Below the pieces are notes generated by a model. That model had not been told where the DNA came from, did no database searches, and worked only from the letters and a program-made list of their open reading frames with translations. DNA of 43,521 nt from an uncultured Blautia sp. (GTDB taxonomy: Bacteria; Bacillota; Clostridia; Lachnospirales; Lachnospiraceae). Every line of letters starts with the position of its first letter. Position 1 is the stretch's first letter. The DNA is taken from contig USDN01000020.1 of assembly GCA_900553515.1 (NCBI GenBank), forward strand, positions 1-43,521, written 5' to 3'. The position numbers were made by a program, and so were the translations under genes. Of the stretch, positions 6,806 to 15,171 are shown piece after piece.

Positions 6806-8337
6806 TACTGCTCCCCTCCTTTTTCATGTTTCGTCATCAGAAGTCCGATGCCTTCTTTGGTAGCGGCTCTTCCATTTACCACACCACTGATCCTTCCGCC
6901 GCAGAGAACTGCAATCCTGTCACAAAGAGCAAGGAGAACATCCAGATCCTCGATCACACAGATTACGGCAACTCCGTGCTTTTTCTGCTCGTTCAGAAGC
7001 TTATAAATGGTGTGAGAAGAATTGATGTCAATTCCCCGGGTCGGATAGGCTACCATGAGGATCTTCGGGTTCTGGGCGATCTCACGGCCAACCAGTACTT
7101 TCTGTACATTACCTCCTGACATTTGACGGACAGGGGAAGAAATACTTGGTGTCATGATCTCCAGCTGATCCTTGATTTCAGTGGCCAGCTGTCTGGGACC
7201 ACGTCTGTCAAGAAGACCTCCCTTTCCATTATGATAGCTTCTCAGCATCATGTTATCTGTCATATCCATATCGCCTACAAGTCCCATACCGATACGATCC
7301 TCCGGGACAAATGCAAGACTTACACCCAGTTCCTGGATTTCTACAGAATCCATTTTTGCCAGATCCTTCTGATTTCCGTCTTCGTCTGTAAACAGAATCG
7401 TTCCGCTTTCTGCCGGCTGAAGTCCCGCTACTGCTTCCAGAAGTTCCTTCTGGCCGCTTCCGGAAATTCCGGCAATACCAAGGATCTCTCCGCTGTTTAC
7501 TACAAGGTCTATATCATCCAGCGTTTTGATTCCTTCTTTATCTTTACAGGTCAGTCCTTTAATCTCCAGGCGTTTTTGGGGATTTACAGGATCCGGCCGG
7601 TCAATATCCAGATCCACCTTGGCCCCTACCATCATTTCAGAAAGGCTTTGAACGTTGGCACTTGCTGTTTCTACTGTATCGATATATTTTCCTTTACGGA
7701 GAATGGCAACACGGTCTGAAAGTGCCAGCACCTCCTGAAGCTTATGGGTAATAATGATGATAGAACATCCGTCGTCTCTCATATTTCTCAGGATATCAAA
7801 AAGCCGGTCTGCCTCCTGAGGAGTAAGAACCGCTGTAGGCTCATCAAGGATCAGTATCCTTGCACCTCTGTAAAGCATTTTGATGATCTCCACCGTCTGC
7901 TTCTGTGAAACAGACATTTCATAAATCTTCTGTGAAAGATCAATATCAAATCCATATTTATTTACAAGAGTCTGAATCTCTGCCGTAACTTTTTTCATAT
8001 TCAGCATGGCTTTTCCCGGAAGCCCAAGAACAATGTTCTCTGCCGCAGTAAGAACGTCCACCAGTTTAAAATGCTGGTGTACCATACCGATACCCAAATG
8101 GTGCGAATCCTTTGGCGAACGGATGGTGACTTCCTTTCCATCTACCAAAATATGGCCTTCATCCGGATAATAGATACCGTAGATCATATTCATCAAAGTG
8201 GTTTTTCCACTTCCGTTCTCTCCCAGGATCGCCAGGATCTCTGATTTTTTTAAAGTCAGATCTACATGGTCATTTGCCAGAACAGAACCAAAACGCTTGG
8301 TGATCTGTTTCAGTTCAAGAGCGTAATTTTCTCCCAC
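6805..8337 (-). CDS. Nucleoside-type ABC transporter ATPase with two NBDs (NupO/YufO-like)
   Basis: A 510-residue protein with two fused nucleotide-binding domains. The first (about 1-245) has Walker A GENGSGKTT, signature VSQKQT and Walker B ILILDEPTAVLTP. The second (about 255-500) has GISGSGQKELL in place of a full Walker A, signature MSGGNVQK and a weakened Walker B region ILMVAYPTRGID. Such an asymmetric pair is normal for the ribose/BMP class. The gene starts at GTG with GGAGGGG 6 nt upstream. It follows the binding-protein gene after 185 nt containing two hairpins, and overlaps the next permease by one base. Confidence 0.93.
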   Translation of the reverse strand: MGENYALELKQITKRFGSVLANDHVDLTLKKSEILAILGENGSGKTTLMNMIYGIYYPDEGHILVDGKEVTIRSPKDSHHLGIGMVHQHFKLVDVLTAAENIVLGLPGKAMLNMKKVTAEIQTLVNKYGFDIDLSQKIYEMSVSQKQTVEIIKMLYRGARILILDEPTAVLTPQEADRLFDILRNMRDDGCSIIIITHKLQEVLALSDRVAILRKGKYIDTVETASANVQSLSEMMVGAKVDLDIDRPDPVNPQKRLEIKGLTCKDKEGIKTLDDIDLVVNSGEILGIAGISGSGQKELLEAVAGLQPAESGTILFTDEDGNQKDLAKMDSVEIQELGVSLAFVPEDRIGMGLVGDMDMTDNMMLRSYHNGKGGLLDRRGPRQLATEIKDQLEIMTPSISSPVRQMSGGNVQKVLVGREIAQNPKILMVAYPTRGIDINSSHTIYKLLNEQKKHGVAVICVIEDLDVLLALCDRIAVLCGGRISGVVNGRAATKEGIGLLMTKHEKGGEQ

Positions 8338-8435
8338 TTCTGTCCCCTCCTTTTATATGCTGCATAGTATTTCTGTTAAAACAATGCAGATGATTTTGAT
8401 GTCAGAATACCCAAATGATACTTATGCGGATTGTT

Positions 8436-8507
8436 CTGCTTTTTTGTATGATGAAAAATCAAAAAAGTTCCACCATACAAAAAAGCAGAGCTGCTGACAG
8501 GCAGCTC
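8436..8507 (-). terminator. Two overlapping hairpins between binding protein and ATPase genes
   Basis: On the minus strand GAGCTGC/GCAGCTC (8488-8507) is followed by TGCTTTTTT, an intrinsic terminator. The T tract is also part of the left arm of a second, 18-bp hairpin (8471-8488 with 8436-8453, one G-U pair, 17-nt loop). The two folds share bases and could compete. The expected result is partial termination, giving more binding protein than ATPase and permease. Confidence 0.7.
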
Positions 8508-8522
8508 CGCCATCTGTACATC

Positions 8523-9695
8523 TTATTCTACGATAGATGTGATTCCGTCAATTGCCAGATCAAATGCCGGTGCAGAAGCAAATTCTGACTCATGGAAATA
8601 TCCGTCAGATACATACTCTGTTCCGTCTTTTTCATAAGTGGTAACTTCTTCGCCGTCAACTGTAAATGTAGAAGTGTCAAATACATGAAGAGAACCGTCA
8701 ATGATAGCATCCTCAACTTCTTTTACCTTCTCTTCTGTTCCTTCTGCGATAACCTTCTCGTTAAGCTCTGTAAGTTTGTCAGCGCCTTCTGCAAAGCCCT
8801 TGCACCAGTCAACATCGATAGGAGTTCCATCGATCATGCTCTGTACTGCGTATGTATAGTATACACCCCAGTTAATAGATGCAGAAGTAAGAGCTGTGTT
8901 AGGAGCAACAGATGTCATATCAATGTTATAGCCTACACAGGGAACGCCTGCCGCTTCACATGCTGTAGGAGCACCTGTAGTATCCGCATGCTGGCTGATA
9001 AGAACGCAGCCGTCAGAGATCAGAGCATCTGCACACTCTTTTTCAAGGTCAAAGCTTGCCCAGCTGTTTGTATATTTTACTTCCATAGTAACAGACGGAC
9101 ATACGCTCTTAGCGCCAAGATAGAAAGATGTGAATCCGGAGATAACCTCTGCATATGGGAAAGCGCCTACATAACCCATCTTTGCCTTGTCTTCTGTGAT
9201 CTCGCCTGCCTCGATCATCTCATTGAGTTTAAGACCTGCTACAACACCGGATACATAACGGGACTCGTAAATATTGGTAAAATAGTTATGCATGTTCTCA
9301 AGTCCGCTTGCCTTTGCCTGAGTTCCTGTTGCATGGCAGAACTGAACCTCCGGATACTCGCCTGCTGCCTCAAGAATATAAGTCTCATGTCCGAAGCTGT
9401 TGGCAAATACGATCTGACAGCCCTGGTCAGCCAGGTCAGCTGCTGCATCGTAACATGCCTCGTTCTCACCGATCAGAGTTTTTTCGATCACCTGGGAATC
9501 TTCAAGTCCCAGATTTTTTACCATTTCATCGATGCCTGCCATATGAGCTGCGCTGTAGCCCTCATTCTCATCACCGATATAAATGATACCGATCTTCAGG
9601 TCTTCCTTGGCAACTCCCTCGCCTTCAGCGTATACCGGAGCAGTCATAGAAACTGCCATAGCTGCCGCAAGACCGATTGCTAATGCTTTTTTCAT
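8523..9695 (-). CDS. BMP-family solute-binding protein of a nucleoside-type importer
   Basis: A 390-residue secreted BMP (basic membrane protein, PnrA/NupN-like) binding protein that delivers cargo to the downstream ATPase and permeases. Residues 1-24 are a Sec signal peptide (MKKALAIGLAAAMAVSMTAP, cleavage after VYA). The mature part begins KEDLKIGIIYIGDENEGYSAAH and includes HATGTQA and GYVGAFPYAEVISGF, the BMP ligand-pocket pattern. No lipobox cysteine is present, which is unusual for a Gram-positive binding protein. The frame extends 10 codons upstream to 9725, but GGAGG is placed 8 nt before the ATG at 9695. First gene of the operon. Confidence 0.92.
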   Translation of the reverse strand: MKKALAIGLAAAMAVSMTAPVYAEGEGVAKEDLKIGIIYIGDENEGYSAAHMAGIDEMVKNLGLEDSQVIEKTLIGENEACYDAAADLADQGCQIVFANSFGHETYILEAAGEYPEVQFCHATGTQAKASGLENMHNYFTNIYESRYVSGVVAGLKLNEMIEAGEITEDKAKMGYVGAFPYAEVISGFTSFYLGAKSVCPSVTMEVKYTNSWASFDLEKECADALISDGCVLISQHADTTGAPTACEAAGVPCVGYNIDMTSVAPNTALTSASINWGVYYTYAVQSMIDGTPIDVDWCKGFAEGADKLTELNEKVIAEGTEEKVKEVEDAIIDGSLHVFDTSTFTVDGEEVTTYEKDGTEYVSDGYFHESEFASAPAFDLAIDGITSIVE

Positions 9696-9758
9696 CCTGT
9701 TTTCCTCCATTCTCCGCACGATCATTTCTCTGCGGTATGCACGTTTTATGAAACATAA

Positions 9759-9789
9759 AGAGGCACAACACCATTGGGGTCCCGCCTCT
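9759..9789 (-). promoter_or_regulatory. 5' leader hairpin of the BMP operon
   Basis: Just after the predicted transcript start, AGAGGC and GCCTCT (minus strand) enclose a 19-nt loop containing AATGGTGT. The loop is complementary to ACACCATT in the promoter spacer, so the DNA also contains an inverted repeat across the promoter. It matches no riboswitch class I know. Confidence 0.35.
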
Positions 9790-9803
9790 CTGAAACTACC
9801 TTA

Positions 9804-9832
9804 ATAATAGCGAAAATGGTGTAAATTGTCAA
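9804..9832 (-). promoter_or_regulatory. Promoter of the BMP importer operon
   Basis: Minus strand consensus TTGACA (9827-9832), 17-bp spacer, TATTAT (9804-9809). Start of transcription is expected near 9797, giving a leader of about 100 nt. Confidence 0.85.
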
Positions 9833-9855
9833 TACAATCAGACAATTATAACTAT

Positions 9856-9885
9856 TTTTTCAGCCTGACAAATATTTTTCAGCCT
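9856..9885. repeat. Tandem 11-bp repeats between divergent importer promoters
   Basis: TTTTTCAGCCT occurs twice with 19-bp spacing, about two helical turns, in the AT-rich 84 bp between the two divergent -35 boxes. The 343-nt gene-free stretch 9726-10068 holds these repeats, the two promoters and the two leaders. The repeats may bind a regulator shared by both importers. Confidence 0.45.
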
Positions 9886-9915
9886 ATATTTTTCTTTTAT
9901 TTTTTATTATACTTC

Positions 9916-9944
9916 TTGACTTTGCGGCGTTAAAGCGTTATACT
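9916..9944 (+). promoter_or_regulatory. Promoter of the TrpXYZ-type importer
   Basis: TTGACT (9916-9921), 17-bp spacer, TATACT (9939-9944). The predicted leader is about 118 nt long and contains two hairpins (9962-9978 and 10018-10042). Confidence 0.82.
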
Positions 9945-10017
9945 GTAAAAGTCACATGCGGAAGGGTTCAGAATCCTTTTGCATCTGACCGGGGATGATT
10001 ATGAAAAAGTAATTTAA

Positions 10018-10042
10018 TTACTGTGAACGGAGTGAACAGTAA
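10018..10042 (+). repeat. 25-nt palindromic repeat in the importer leader
   Basis: TTACTGT and ACAGTAA arms flank GAACGGAGTGA. A shorter form with the same arms (TTACTGTGAACAGTAA on the minus strand) occurs at 21301-21316. It lies just before the AGGAGG of the binding protein gene and may be a small dispersed repeat or a translation-control hairpin. Confidence 0.5.
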
Positions 10043-10068
10043 CGTAATTTAAGAGGAGGATATAGAAT

Positions 10069-11031
10069 ATGAAAAAAAAGATTTTGGCTATTGTTCTTTC
10101 TGCATCAATGGCTGCAGGAATGAGCAGCATCAGTGTTCTGGCTGCAGACGACTCTTATAATGTAGGCATCTGTCAGCTGGTACAGCACGAAGCCCTTGAT
10201 GCGGCTACTCAGGGATTTAAGGATGCTCTTACAGAAGAATTTGGCGATAAAGTTACTTTTGATGAGCAGAATGCACAGGGCGATTCCAATACCTGCGCCA
10301 CCATTATCAACAGCTTTGTTTCCAACGATGTGGATCTGATCCTGGCAAATGCCACTGCCGCTCTTCAGGCTGCAGCTTCCGGCACAGCCGATATCCCGAT
10401 CCTTGGTACTTCTGTAACAGAATACGGCGTAGCTCTTGACCTTGATGATTTTAATGGCACAGTAGGAACCAATGTTTCTGGAACTTCTGACCTTGCACCT
10501 CTTGATCAGCAGGCAGCCATGCTTAACGAGCTGTTCCCGGATGCAAAAAATGTAGGACTTCTTTACTGCTCTGCGGAAGCCAACTCTCAGTATCAGGTCG
10601 ACACAGTAAAATCTGCACTTGAAGGGCTTGGATACACCTGCGAATATTATGCATTTTCAGATTCCAATGATCTTTCCTCTGTTGCTACTACAGCAGCTTC
10701 CGAAAGTGACGTAATCTATATACCTACAGATAACACTGCTGCTTCCAATGCGGAGATCATCAGCAATATCTGTCTTCCGGAAAAGGTTCCGGTAATCGCA
10801 GGCGAGGAAGGAATCTGCAGCGGATGTGGTGTAGCCACACTTTCTATCAGTTACTATGATCTTGGAATTGCCACAGGTAAAATGGCAGTCAAAATCCTGA
10901 AAGGTGAAGCAGATGTTGCAGAAATGCCTGTTGAATACGCTCCGAACTTTACCAAGAAATACAATCCGGAAATCTGCGAAGAGCTTGGAATTGAGATTCC
11001 GGATGATTACGAAGCCATCAGTGCCCAGTAA
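10069..11031 (+). CDS. ABC transporter substrate-binding protein (TrpX-like, PF04392 type)
   Basis: A 320-residue secreted binding protein. Residues 1-25 form a Sec signal peptide (MKKKILAIVLSASMAAGMSS, cleavage after VLAA) without a lipobox cysteine. The mature chain opens SYNVGICQLVQHEALDAATQGF and continues DVDLILANATAALQAAA, IPILGTSVTEYG and KNVGLLYCSAEANSQYQ, the pattern of the two-lobed family typified by TrpX. AGGAGG lies 10 nt before the ATG. It is followed by permease and ATPase genes of the same system. In streptococci this family imports tryptophan; the ligand here could be another small amine or amino acid. Confidence 0.88.
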   Translation: MKKKILAIVLSASMAAGMSSISVLAADDSYNVGICQLVQHEALDAATQGFKDALTEEFGDKVTFDEQNAQGDSNTCATIINSFVSNDVDLILANATAALQAAASGTADIPILGTSVTEYGVALDLDDFNGTVGTNVSGTSDLAPLDQQAAMLNELFPDAKNVGLLYCSAEANSQYQVDTVKSALEGLGYTCEYYAFSDSNDLSSVATTAASESDVIYIPTDNTAASNAEIISNICLPEKVPVIAGEEGICSGCGVATLSISYYDLGIATGKMAVKILKGEADVAEMPVEYAPNFTKKYNPEICEELGIEIPDDYEAISAQ

Positions 11032-11096
11032 TAAAAAACGGCATCTGCACCTTATTAACCACAGCAATCCCCTATAAAATATATGATATACGAACC

Positions 11097-11135
11097 ATAG
11101 CCAGCGGGAAAGGAATCTCCTTTCTCGCTGGTTAT
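11097..11135 (+). repeat. 18-bp intercistronic hairpin
   Basis: ATAGCCAGCGGGAAAGGA and TCCTTTCTCGCTGGTTAT form an 18-bp stem with a 3-nt loop and two G-U pairs, between binding-protein and permease genes. There is no U tract, so mRNA stabilisation of the 5' cistron, as with REP hairpins, is likelier than termination. Confidence 0.65.
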
Positions 11136-11155
11136 GTTACACAGGAGGAATCCCA

Positions 11156-12082
11156 ATGGAAATTATGAGTTTGATCAACGCACTGCCGGGAGCCGCTGCC
11201 CAGGGACTGATCTGGGGCATCATGGCTATCGGCGTATACCTTACCTTCCGCATTCTTGATGTAGCGGATCTGACCGTAGACGGTACCATGTGTACCGGAG
11301 GCGCCGTCTGCATCATGATGCTCATGAGCGGGCACAATATCTGGGTGTCCATGCTTGCCGCTACCGGAGCAGGTATGCTGGCAGGACTCGCAACCGGAAT
11401 CTTTCATACGGTTATGGGGATCCCTGCTATCCTTGCAGGTATCCTGACGCAGCTTGGACTTTATTCCGTCAACCTGAAGGTCATGGGAAAAGCCAACCAG
11501 GCAGTCAATGCAAGTAAATATGATCTTCTGGTATCTTTGAGAAATGTAAAAGGTGTTCCTCTGAATCAGAACACCATCCTGATCGTTGCGATATTTATCG
11601 TAGCTCTGATCGCCATCCTGTACTGGTTCTTCGGAACAGAGATCGGCTGTTCCCTCCGTGCCACAGGATGTAATCCCAACATGTCCAGAGCACAGGGCAT
11701 CAACACAGATTTCAGTAAAGTACTGGGACTTATGATCTCTAATGGTCTCGTTGCCCTTTCCAGTGCTCTTCTGGCACAGTATCAGGGATTTGCCGACGTA
11801 AATATGGGGCGAGGCGCAATTGTCATCGGACTCGCAGCAGTGATCATCGGCGAAGCGATCTTTGGAAAGATCTTCCGAAATTTCGCTCTCCGCCTTCTCA
11901 GTGTAGCTCTTGGATCCATCCTCTACTATCTGGTTCTTCAGGCTGTCATCTGGATGGGAATCGACACCGACCTTCTGAAGCTGCTGTCTGCCCTTGTTGT
12001 AGCAGTCTTCCTGGCTGTTCCTTACTGGAAAGCAAAATATTTTGCAAAACCCACAAAACGCGGAGGTAATACAAATGCTTGA
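11156..12082 (+). CDS. ABC transporter permease (TrpY-like)
   Basis: A 308-residue permease with eight or nine hydrophobic segments. It has LPGAAAQGLIWGIMAIGVYL at the N terminus and RILDVADLTVDGTMCTGGAV, which is typical of the permease partner of PF04392 binding proteins. The cytoplasmic coupling loop is LRATGCNPNMSRAQGINTDF. AGGAGG stands 7 nt before the ATG. Its last 8 nt overlap the ATPase start. It should work as a homodimer with the neighbouring ATPase and secreted binding protein. Confidence 0.92.
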   Translation: MEIMSLINALPGAAAQGLIWGIMAIGVYLTFRILDVADLTVDGTMCTGGAVCIMMLMSGHNIWVSMLAATGAGMLAGLATGIFHTVMGIPAILAGILTQLGLYSVNLKVMGKANQAVNASKYDLLVSLRNVKGVPLNQNTILIVAIFIVALIAILYWFFGTEIGCSLRATGCNPNMSRAQGINTDFSKVLGLMISNGLVALSSALLAQYQGFADVNMGRGAIVIGLAAVIIGEAIFGKIFRNFALRLLSVALGSILYYLVLQAVIWMGIDTDLLKLLSALVVAVFLAVPYWKAKYFAKPTKRGGNTNA

Positions 12083-12869
12083 GCTGAAAAACATATATAA
12101 AACCTTCAATCCAGGCACTATCAACGAAAAAGTAGCTCTGAACGGTCTTTCTCTTACACTGAAAGAGGGCGATTTCGTAACTGTCATCGGAGGCAACGGA
12201 GCCGGAAAATCCACCATGCTGAACGCAGTAGCCGGTACCTGGCTGGTAGATGAAGGACGGATCATTATTGACGGAACGGATGTTACCAAACTTTCCGAAC
12301 ATAAAAGAGCGGCATATCTTGGCCGTGTATTTCAGGATCCCATGACTGGGACCGCCGCCACTATGGGTATCGAAGAAAATCTTGCTCTGGCAAAGCGACG
12401 CGGCAAAAGACGTTCTCTTCTCCAGGGCATCACCCGCAGAGAACGCGAAGAATACAAAGAACTTCTGAAGGTTCTGGATCTTGGACTTGAAAATCGTCTT
12501 ACCTCCAAGGTTGGACTTCTCTCCGGAGGACAAAGGCAGGCTCTTACCCTTCTTATGGCCACTCTGAAAAAGCCTAAGCTTCTGCTTCTGGATGAACATA
12601 CTGCTGCTCTTGATCCCAAAACAGCAGCAAAAGTCCTGGAGATCACTGACATGATCGTCAACCGTGATCATCTCACCACAATGATGATCACTCACAATAT
12701 GCAGGATGCCATCAATCACGGAAACCGTCTCATTATGATGATGGAAGGAAAGATCATCCTTGATATTGAGGGAGAAGAAAAGAAAAAACTGACCGTAAGA
12801 AATCTTCTGGATCAGTTTGAAAAAGCGAGCGGTCAGGAATTCTCCAATGATTCCGCTCTTCTTGGATAA
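12075..12869 (+). CDS. ABC transporter ATP-binding protein (TrpZ-like)
   Basis: A 264-residue single-domain ATPase: Walker A GGNGAGKST near residue 40, signature LSGGQRQ, Walker B LLLLDEHTAALD and the switch histidine in MMITHNMQ. The Walker B is followed by H rather than P (DEHTA), which I associate with this transporter branch. The frame is open 11 codons further upstream, but GGAGG sits 7-8 nt before the ATG at 12075. It overlaps the permease by 8 nt, so translation is coupled. The operon ends at the hairpin 12895-12943. Confidence 0.93.
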   Translation: MLELKNIYKTFNPGTINEKVALNGLSLTLKEGDFVTVIGGNGAGKSTMLNAVAGTWLVDEGRIIIDGTDVTKLSEHKRAAYLGRVFQDPMTGTAATMGIEENLALAKRRGKRRSLLQGITRREREEYKELLKVLDLGLENRLTSKVGLLSGGQRQALTLLMATLKKPKLLLLDEHTAALDPKTAAKVLEITDMIVNRDHLTTMMITHNMQDAINHGNRLIMMMEGKIILDIEGEEKKKLTVRNLLDQFEKASGQEFSNDSALLG

Positions 12870-12894
12870 AATCACATACTTGAATCCTCTATAG

Positions 12895-12943
12895 AAAAAT
12901 TAAGGCTGTCGGAGTTTCATCCCTTCCGACAGCCTTAATTTTA
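12895..12943. terminator. Bidirectional terminator between the ABC operon and tex
   Basis: AAAATTAAGGCTGTCGGA and TCCGACAGCCTTAATTTT form an 18-bp stem with A and T runs on both sides. It serves the plus-strand importer and the minus-strand tex gene, which converge here. Confidence 0.92.
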
Positions 12944-12961
12944 CTTTCATTCTTCAGTATC

Positions 12962-15115
12962 TTATTTAATCCCTTTCATGGAAAGGCTGATACGTTTTTT
13001 CTTCATATCCACTCCGATCACACGAACATCTACCACATCCCCTACGCTGACAGCTTCCAGAGGATGTTTGATATATTTTTCGCTGATCTCGGAAATATGC
13101 ACCAATCCATCCTGATGGACTCCGATATCGACAAAAGCGCCAAAGTCAATGACATTACGGACAGTTCCTTTCAGAATCATACCTTCCTTCAGATCTTTCA
13201 TATCAAGGACATCTGTGCGGAGCACTGGTCTCGGCATTTCCTCTCTTGGGTCACGAGCCGGTTTTTCCAGTTCTTTTACAATATCCCGAAGTGTGATCTC
13301 CCCTACTCCCAGCTCTTCTGCCAGCTTTTTGTAGTCTTTGATCTTACGGGAAATTCCGGCAAGCTTTCCAGCTGTAATGTCCTCTGTAGTAAAGCCCATA
13401 TTCTCCAGAAGCTTCTGCGCCGCCTCGTAGCTTTCCGGATGGACACTTGTGGCATCCAGAGGATTTTTACCCCCGGTAATACGTGCAAATCCGGCACACT
13501 GTTCAAAAGCCTTCGGTCCCAGCTTGGCAACCTTCAGAAGTTCCTTTCTGCTTTCAAAACGGCCATTTTCTTCACGGTAGGCAACAATGTTTTTTGCGAT
13601 CACCTTACTGATGCCGGAAATATATTCCAGAAGAGAAGCAGACGCTGTGTTCAGATCCACACCAACCTTATTTACGCAGTCCTCTACCACACCTCCAAGA
13701 GCCTCTCCAAGTTTTTTCTGGTTCATATCGTGCTGATACTGACCTACACCGATGGACTTCGGGTCGATTTTTACCAGTTCTGCAAGAGGATCCTGAAGAC
13801 GTCTTGCTATGGAAGCGGCACTTCTCTGTCCCACATCAAAATTAGGGAATTCTTCTGTAGCAAGCTTGCTGGCTGAATACACGGAAGCTCCTGCTTCATT
13901 AGTGATCACATAGGATACATGCTCCGGAATTTCTTTCAGAAGCTCCACAATGATCTGCTCCGATTCTCTGGATGCGGTTCCGTTTCCAAGAGAGATAAGA
14001 GAAATATCATATTTGCGGATCATTTTTTTCAGAGTTTCCTTTGCTGCACGGATCTTCGCATCGGAAGTAGGTGCTGTAGGATAAATAACCGTAGTATCCA
14101 GAACCTTTCCTGTAGCGTCAACAACTGCCAGCTTGCAGCCTGTACGGAAAGCCGGGTCCCATCCCAGCACCACTTTGCCTACGATTGGAGGCTGCATGAG
14201 AAGCTGCTCCAGATTTTTTCCAAATACATGGATCGCTCCATCTTCTGCGGTCTCTGTAAGATCGCTTCTGATCTCACGCTCAATGGCCGGAGCGATCAGA
14301 CGCTTGTAGCTGTCCTCCACAACCTCTTCCAGAATCGGAGAGGTCTGCGGATTTTCTCTGGTGATCACCTGTTTTCTCAGCCATCTGAGGATATCTTCCT
14401 CCGGTGCATTGATCTTTACGGTAAGGATCTTTTCTTTTTCACCACGATTTAAAGCAAGGATCCTGTGACCTGCCAGTTTTTTTACAGGTTCCTCAAATTC
14501 ATAATACATATCATATACAGAAGATTCTTCTGGTTTTTTGGCAGATGAGACCACTGTTCCTTTCTGGACAGTCAGTTTACGGATATAGATTCTGTAGTCT
14601 GCCTCATCGGAAATATGTTCCGCAATAATATCTTTTGCCCCATCCAGAGCTGCTTGTACGTCGGCAACGCCTTTTTCTTCAGAAACAAAAGCTTCTGCTT
14701 CCTCTTCGGGCGTTTTCTCTGTCATCTGCAGCATCAGGATGTTTGCCAGCGGCTCCAGACCTTTTTCTTTTGCAATAATAGCACGAGTGCGCCGCTTCGG
14801 TCTGTATGGGCGGTAAAGATCCTCTACTACCACCAGTGTCTGTGCCTCCTGGATCTGTTTTTTCAGTTCCGGTGTCAATTTTCCCTGCTCTTCAATACTG
14901 CCGAGAACCTGTGCTTTTTTGTCCTCCAGGTTTCTCAGATAGAGAAGTCTCTCATGAAGCGAACGGAGCTGTTCATCATTTAACGAACCTGTAGCTTCTT
15001 TACGGTAACGGGAGATAAAAGGAATGGTACAGCCTTCGTCAATCAGCTTTACTGCAGCCTCTGTCTGCCATTTTTCTACATTAAGCTCCTTTGTGATTAC
15101 CTGAATAATATCCAT
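12962..15115 (-). CDS. tex: Tex family S1 RNA-binding protein
   Basis: A 717-residue cytosolic nucleic-acid-binding protein of the Tex/Spt6-like family, a transcription accessory factor. Order of parts: helical Tex N-terminal region (about 1-200, with PFISRYRKEATGSLNDEQLR), YqgF/RuvC-like domain (about 320-450, VLGWDPAFRTGCKLAVVD), helix-hairpin-helix segment (about 490-560, LNTASASLLEYISGISKVIA) and C-terminal S1 domain (about 645-715, GMILKGTVRNVIDFGAFVDIG). Length and order agree with the family. GGAGG precedes the ATG. It follows the DUF975 gene by 56 nt on the same strand and may be cotranscribed with it. Confidence 0.96.
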   Translation of the reverse strand: MDIIQVITKELNVEKWQTEAAVKLIDEGCTIPFISRYRKEATGSLNDEQLRSLHERLLYLRNLEDKKAQVLGSIEEQGKLTPELKKQIQEAQTLVVVEDLYRPYRPKRRTRAIIAKEKGLEPLANILMLQMTEKTPEEEAEAFVSEEKGVADVQAALDGAKDIIAEHISDEADYRIYIRKLTVQKGTVVSSAKKPEESSVYDMYYEFEEPVKKLAGHRILALNRGEKEKILTVKINAPEEDILRWLRKQVITRENPQTSPILEEVVEDSYKRLIAPAIEREIRSDLTETAEDGAIHVFGKNLEQLLMQPPIVGKVVLGWDPAFRTGCKLAVVDATGKVLDTTVIYPTAPTSDAKIRAAKETLKKMIRKYDISLISLGNGTASRESEQIIVELLKEIPEHVSYVITNEAGASVYSASKLATEEFPNFDVGQRSAASIARRLQDPLAELVKIDPKSIGVGQYQHDMNQKKLGEALGGVVEDCVNKVGVDLNTASASLLEYISGISKVIAKNIVAYREENGRFESRKELLKVAKLGPKAFEQCAGFARITGGKNPLDATSVHPESYEAAQKLLENMGFTTEDITAGKLAGISRKIKDYKKLAEELGVGEITLRDIVKELEKPARDPREEMPRPVLRTDVLDMKDLKEGMILKGTVRNVIDFGAFVDIGVHQDGLVHISEISEKYIKHPLEAVSVGDVVDVRVIGVDMKKKRISLSMKGIK

Positions 15116-15171
15116 ATTTTCCTCCAGTTGTTTCTTTTTAGTCTGTGTTTTTCTTTTTCACGTCAATCGGA

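Noticed and set aside
6805..8337. Second ATPase domain as a decayed pseudodomain
   Set aside because: Weakened Walker motifs in the second half are normal for the double-ATPase subunits of ribose/BMP-type importers.
9720..9800. Purine or other known riboswitch in the BMP operon leader
   Set aside because: The leader has one 6-bp hairpin and none of the conserved junction sequences of purine, guanidine, PRPP or preQ1 classes that I know.
9945..10068. T-box or tryptophan leader before the TrpX-like gene
   Set aside because: No T-box consensus, no run of Trp codons in a leader peptide and no terminator before the gene.
11132..12289. Long open frame on the minus strand opposite the TrpY/TrpZ-like genes
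   Set aside because: Antisense shadow of two genes with clear motifs. Its residues are rich in H, S, C and D, as expected from reverse reading.
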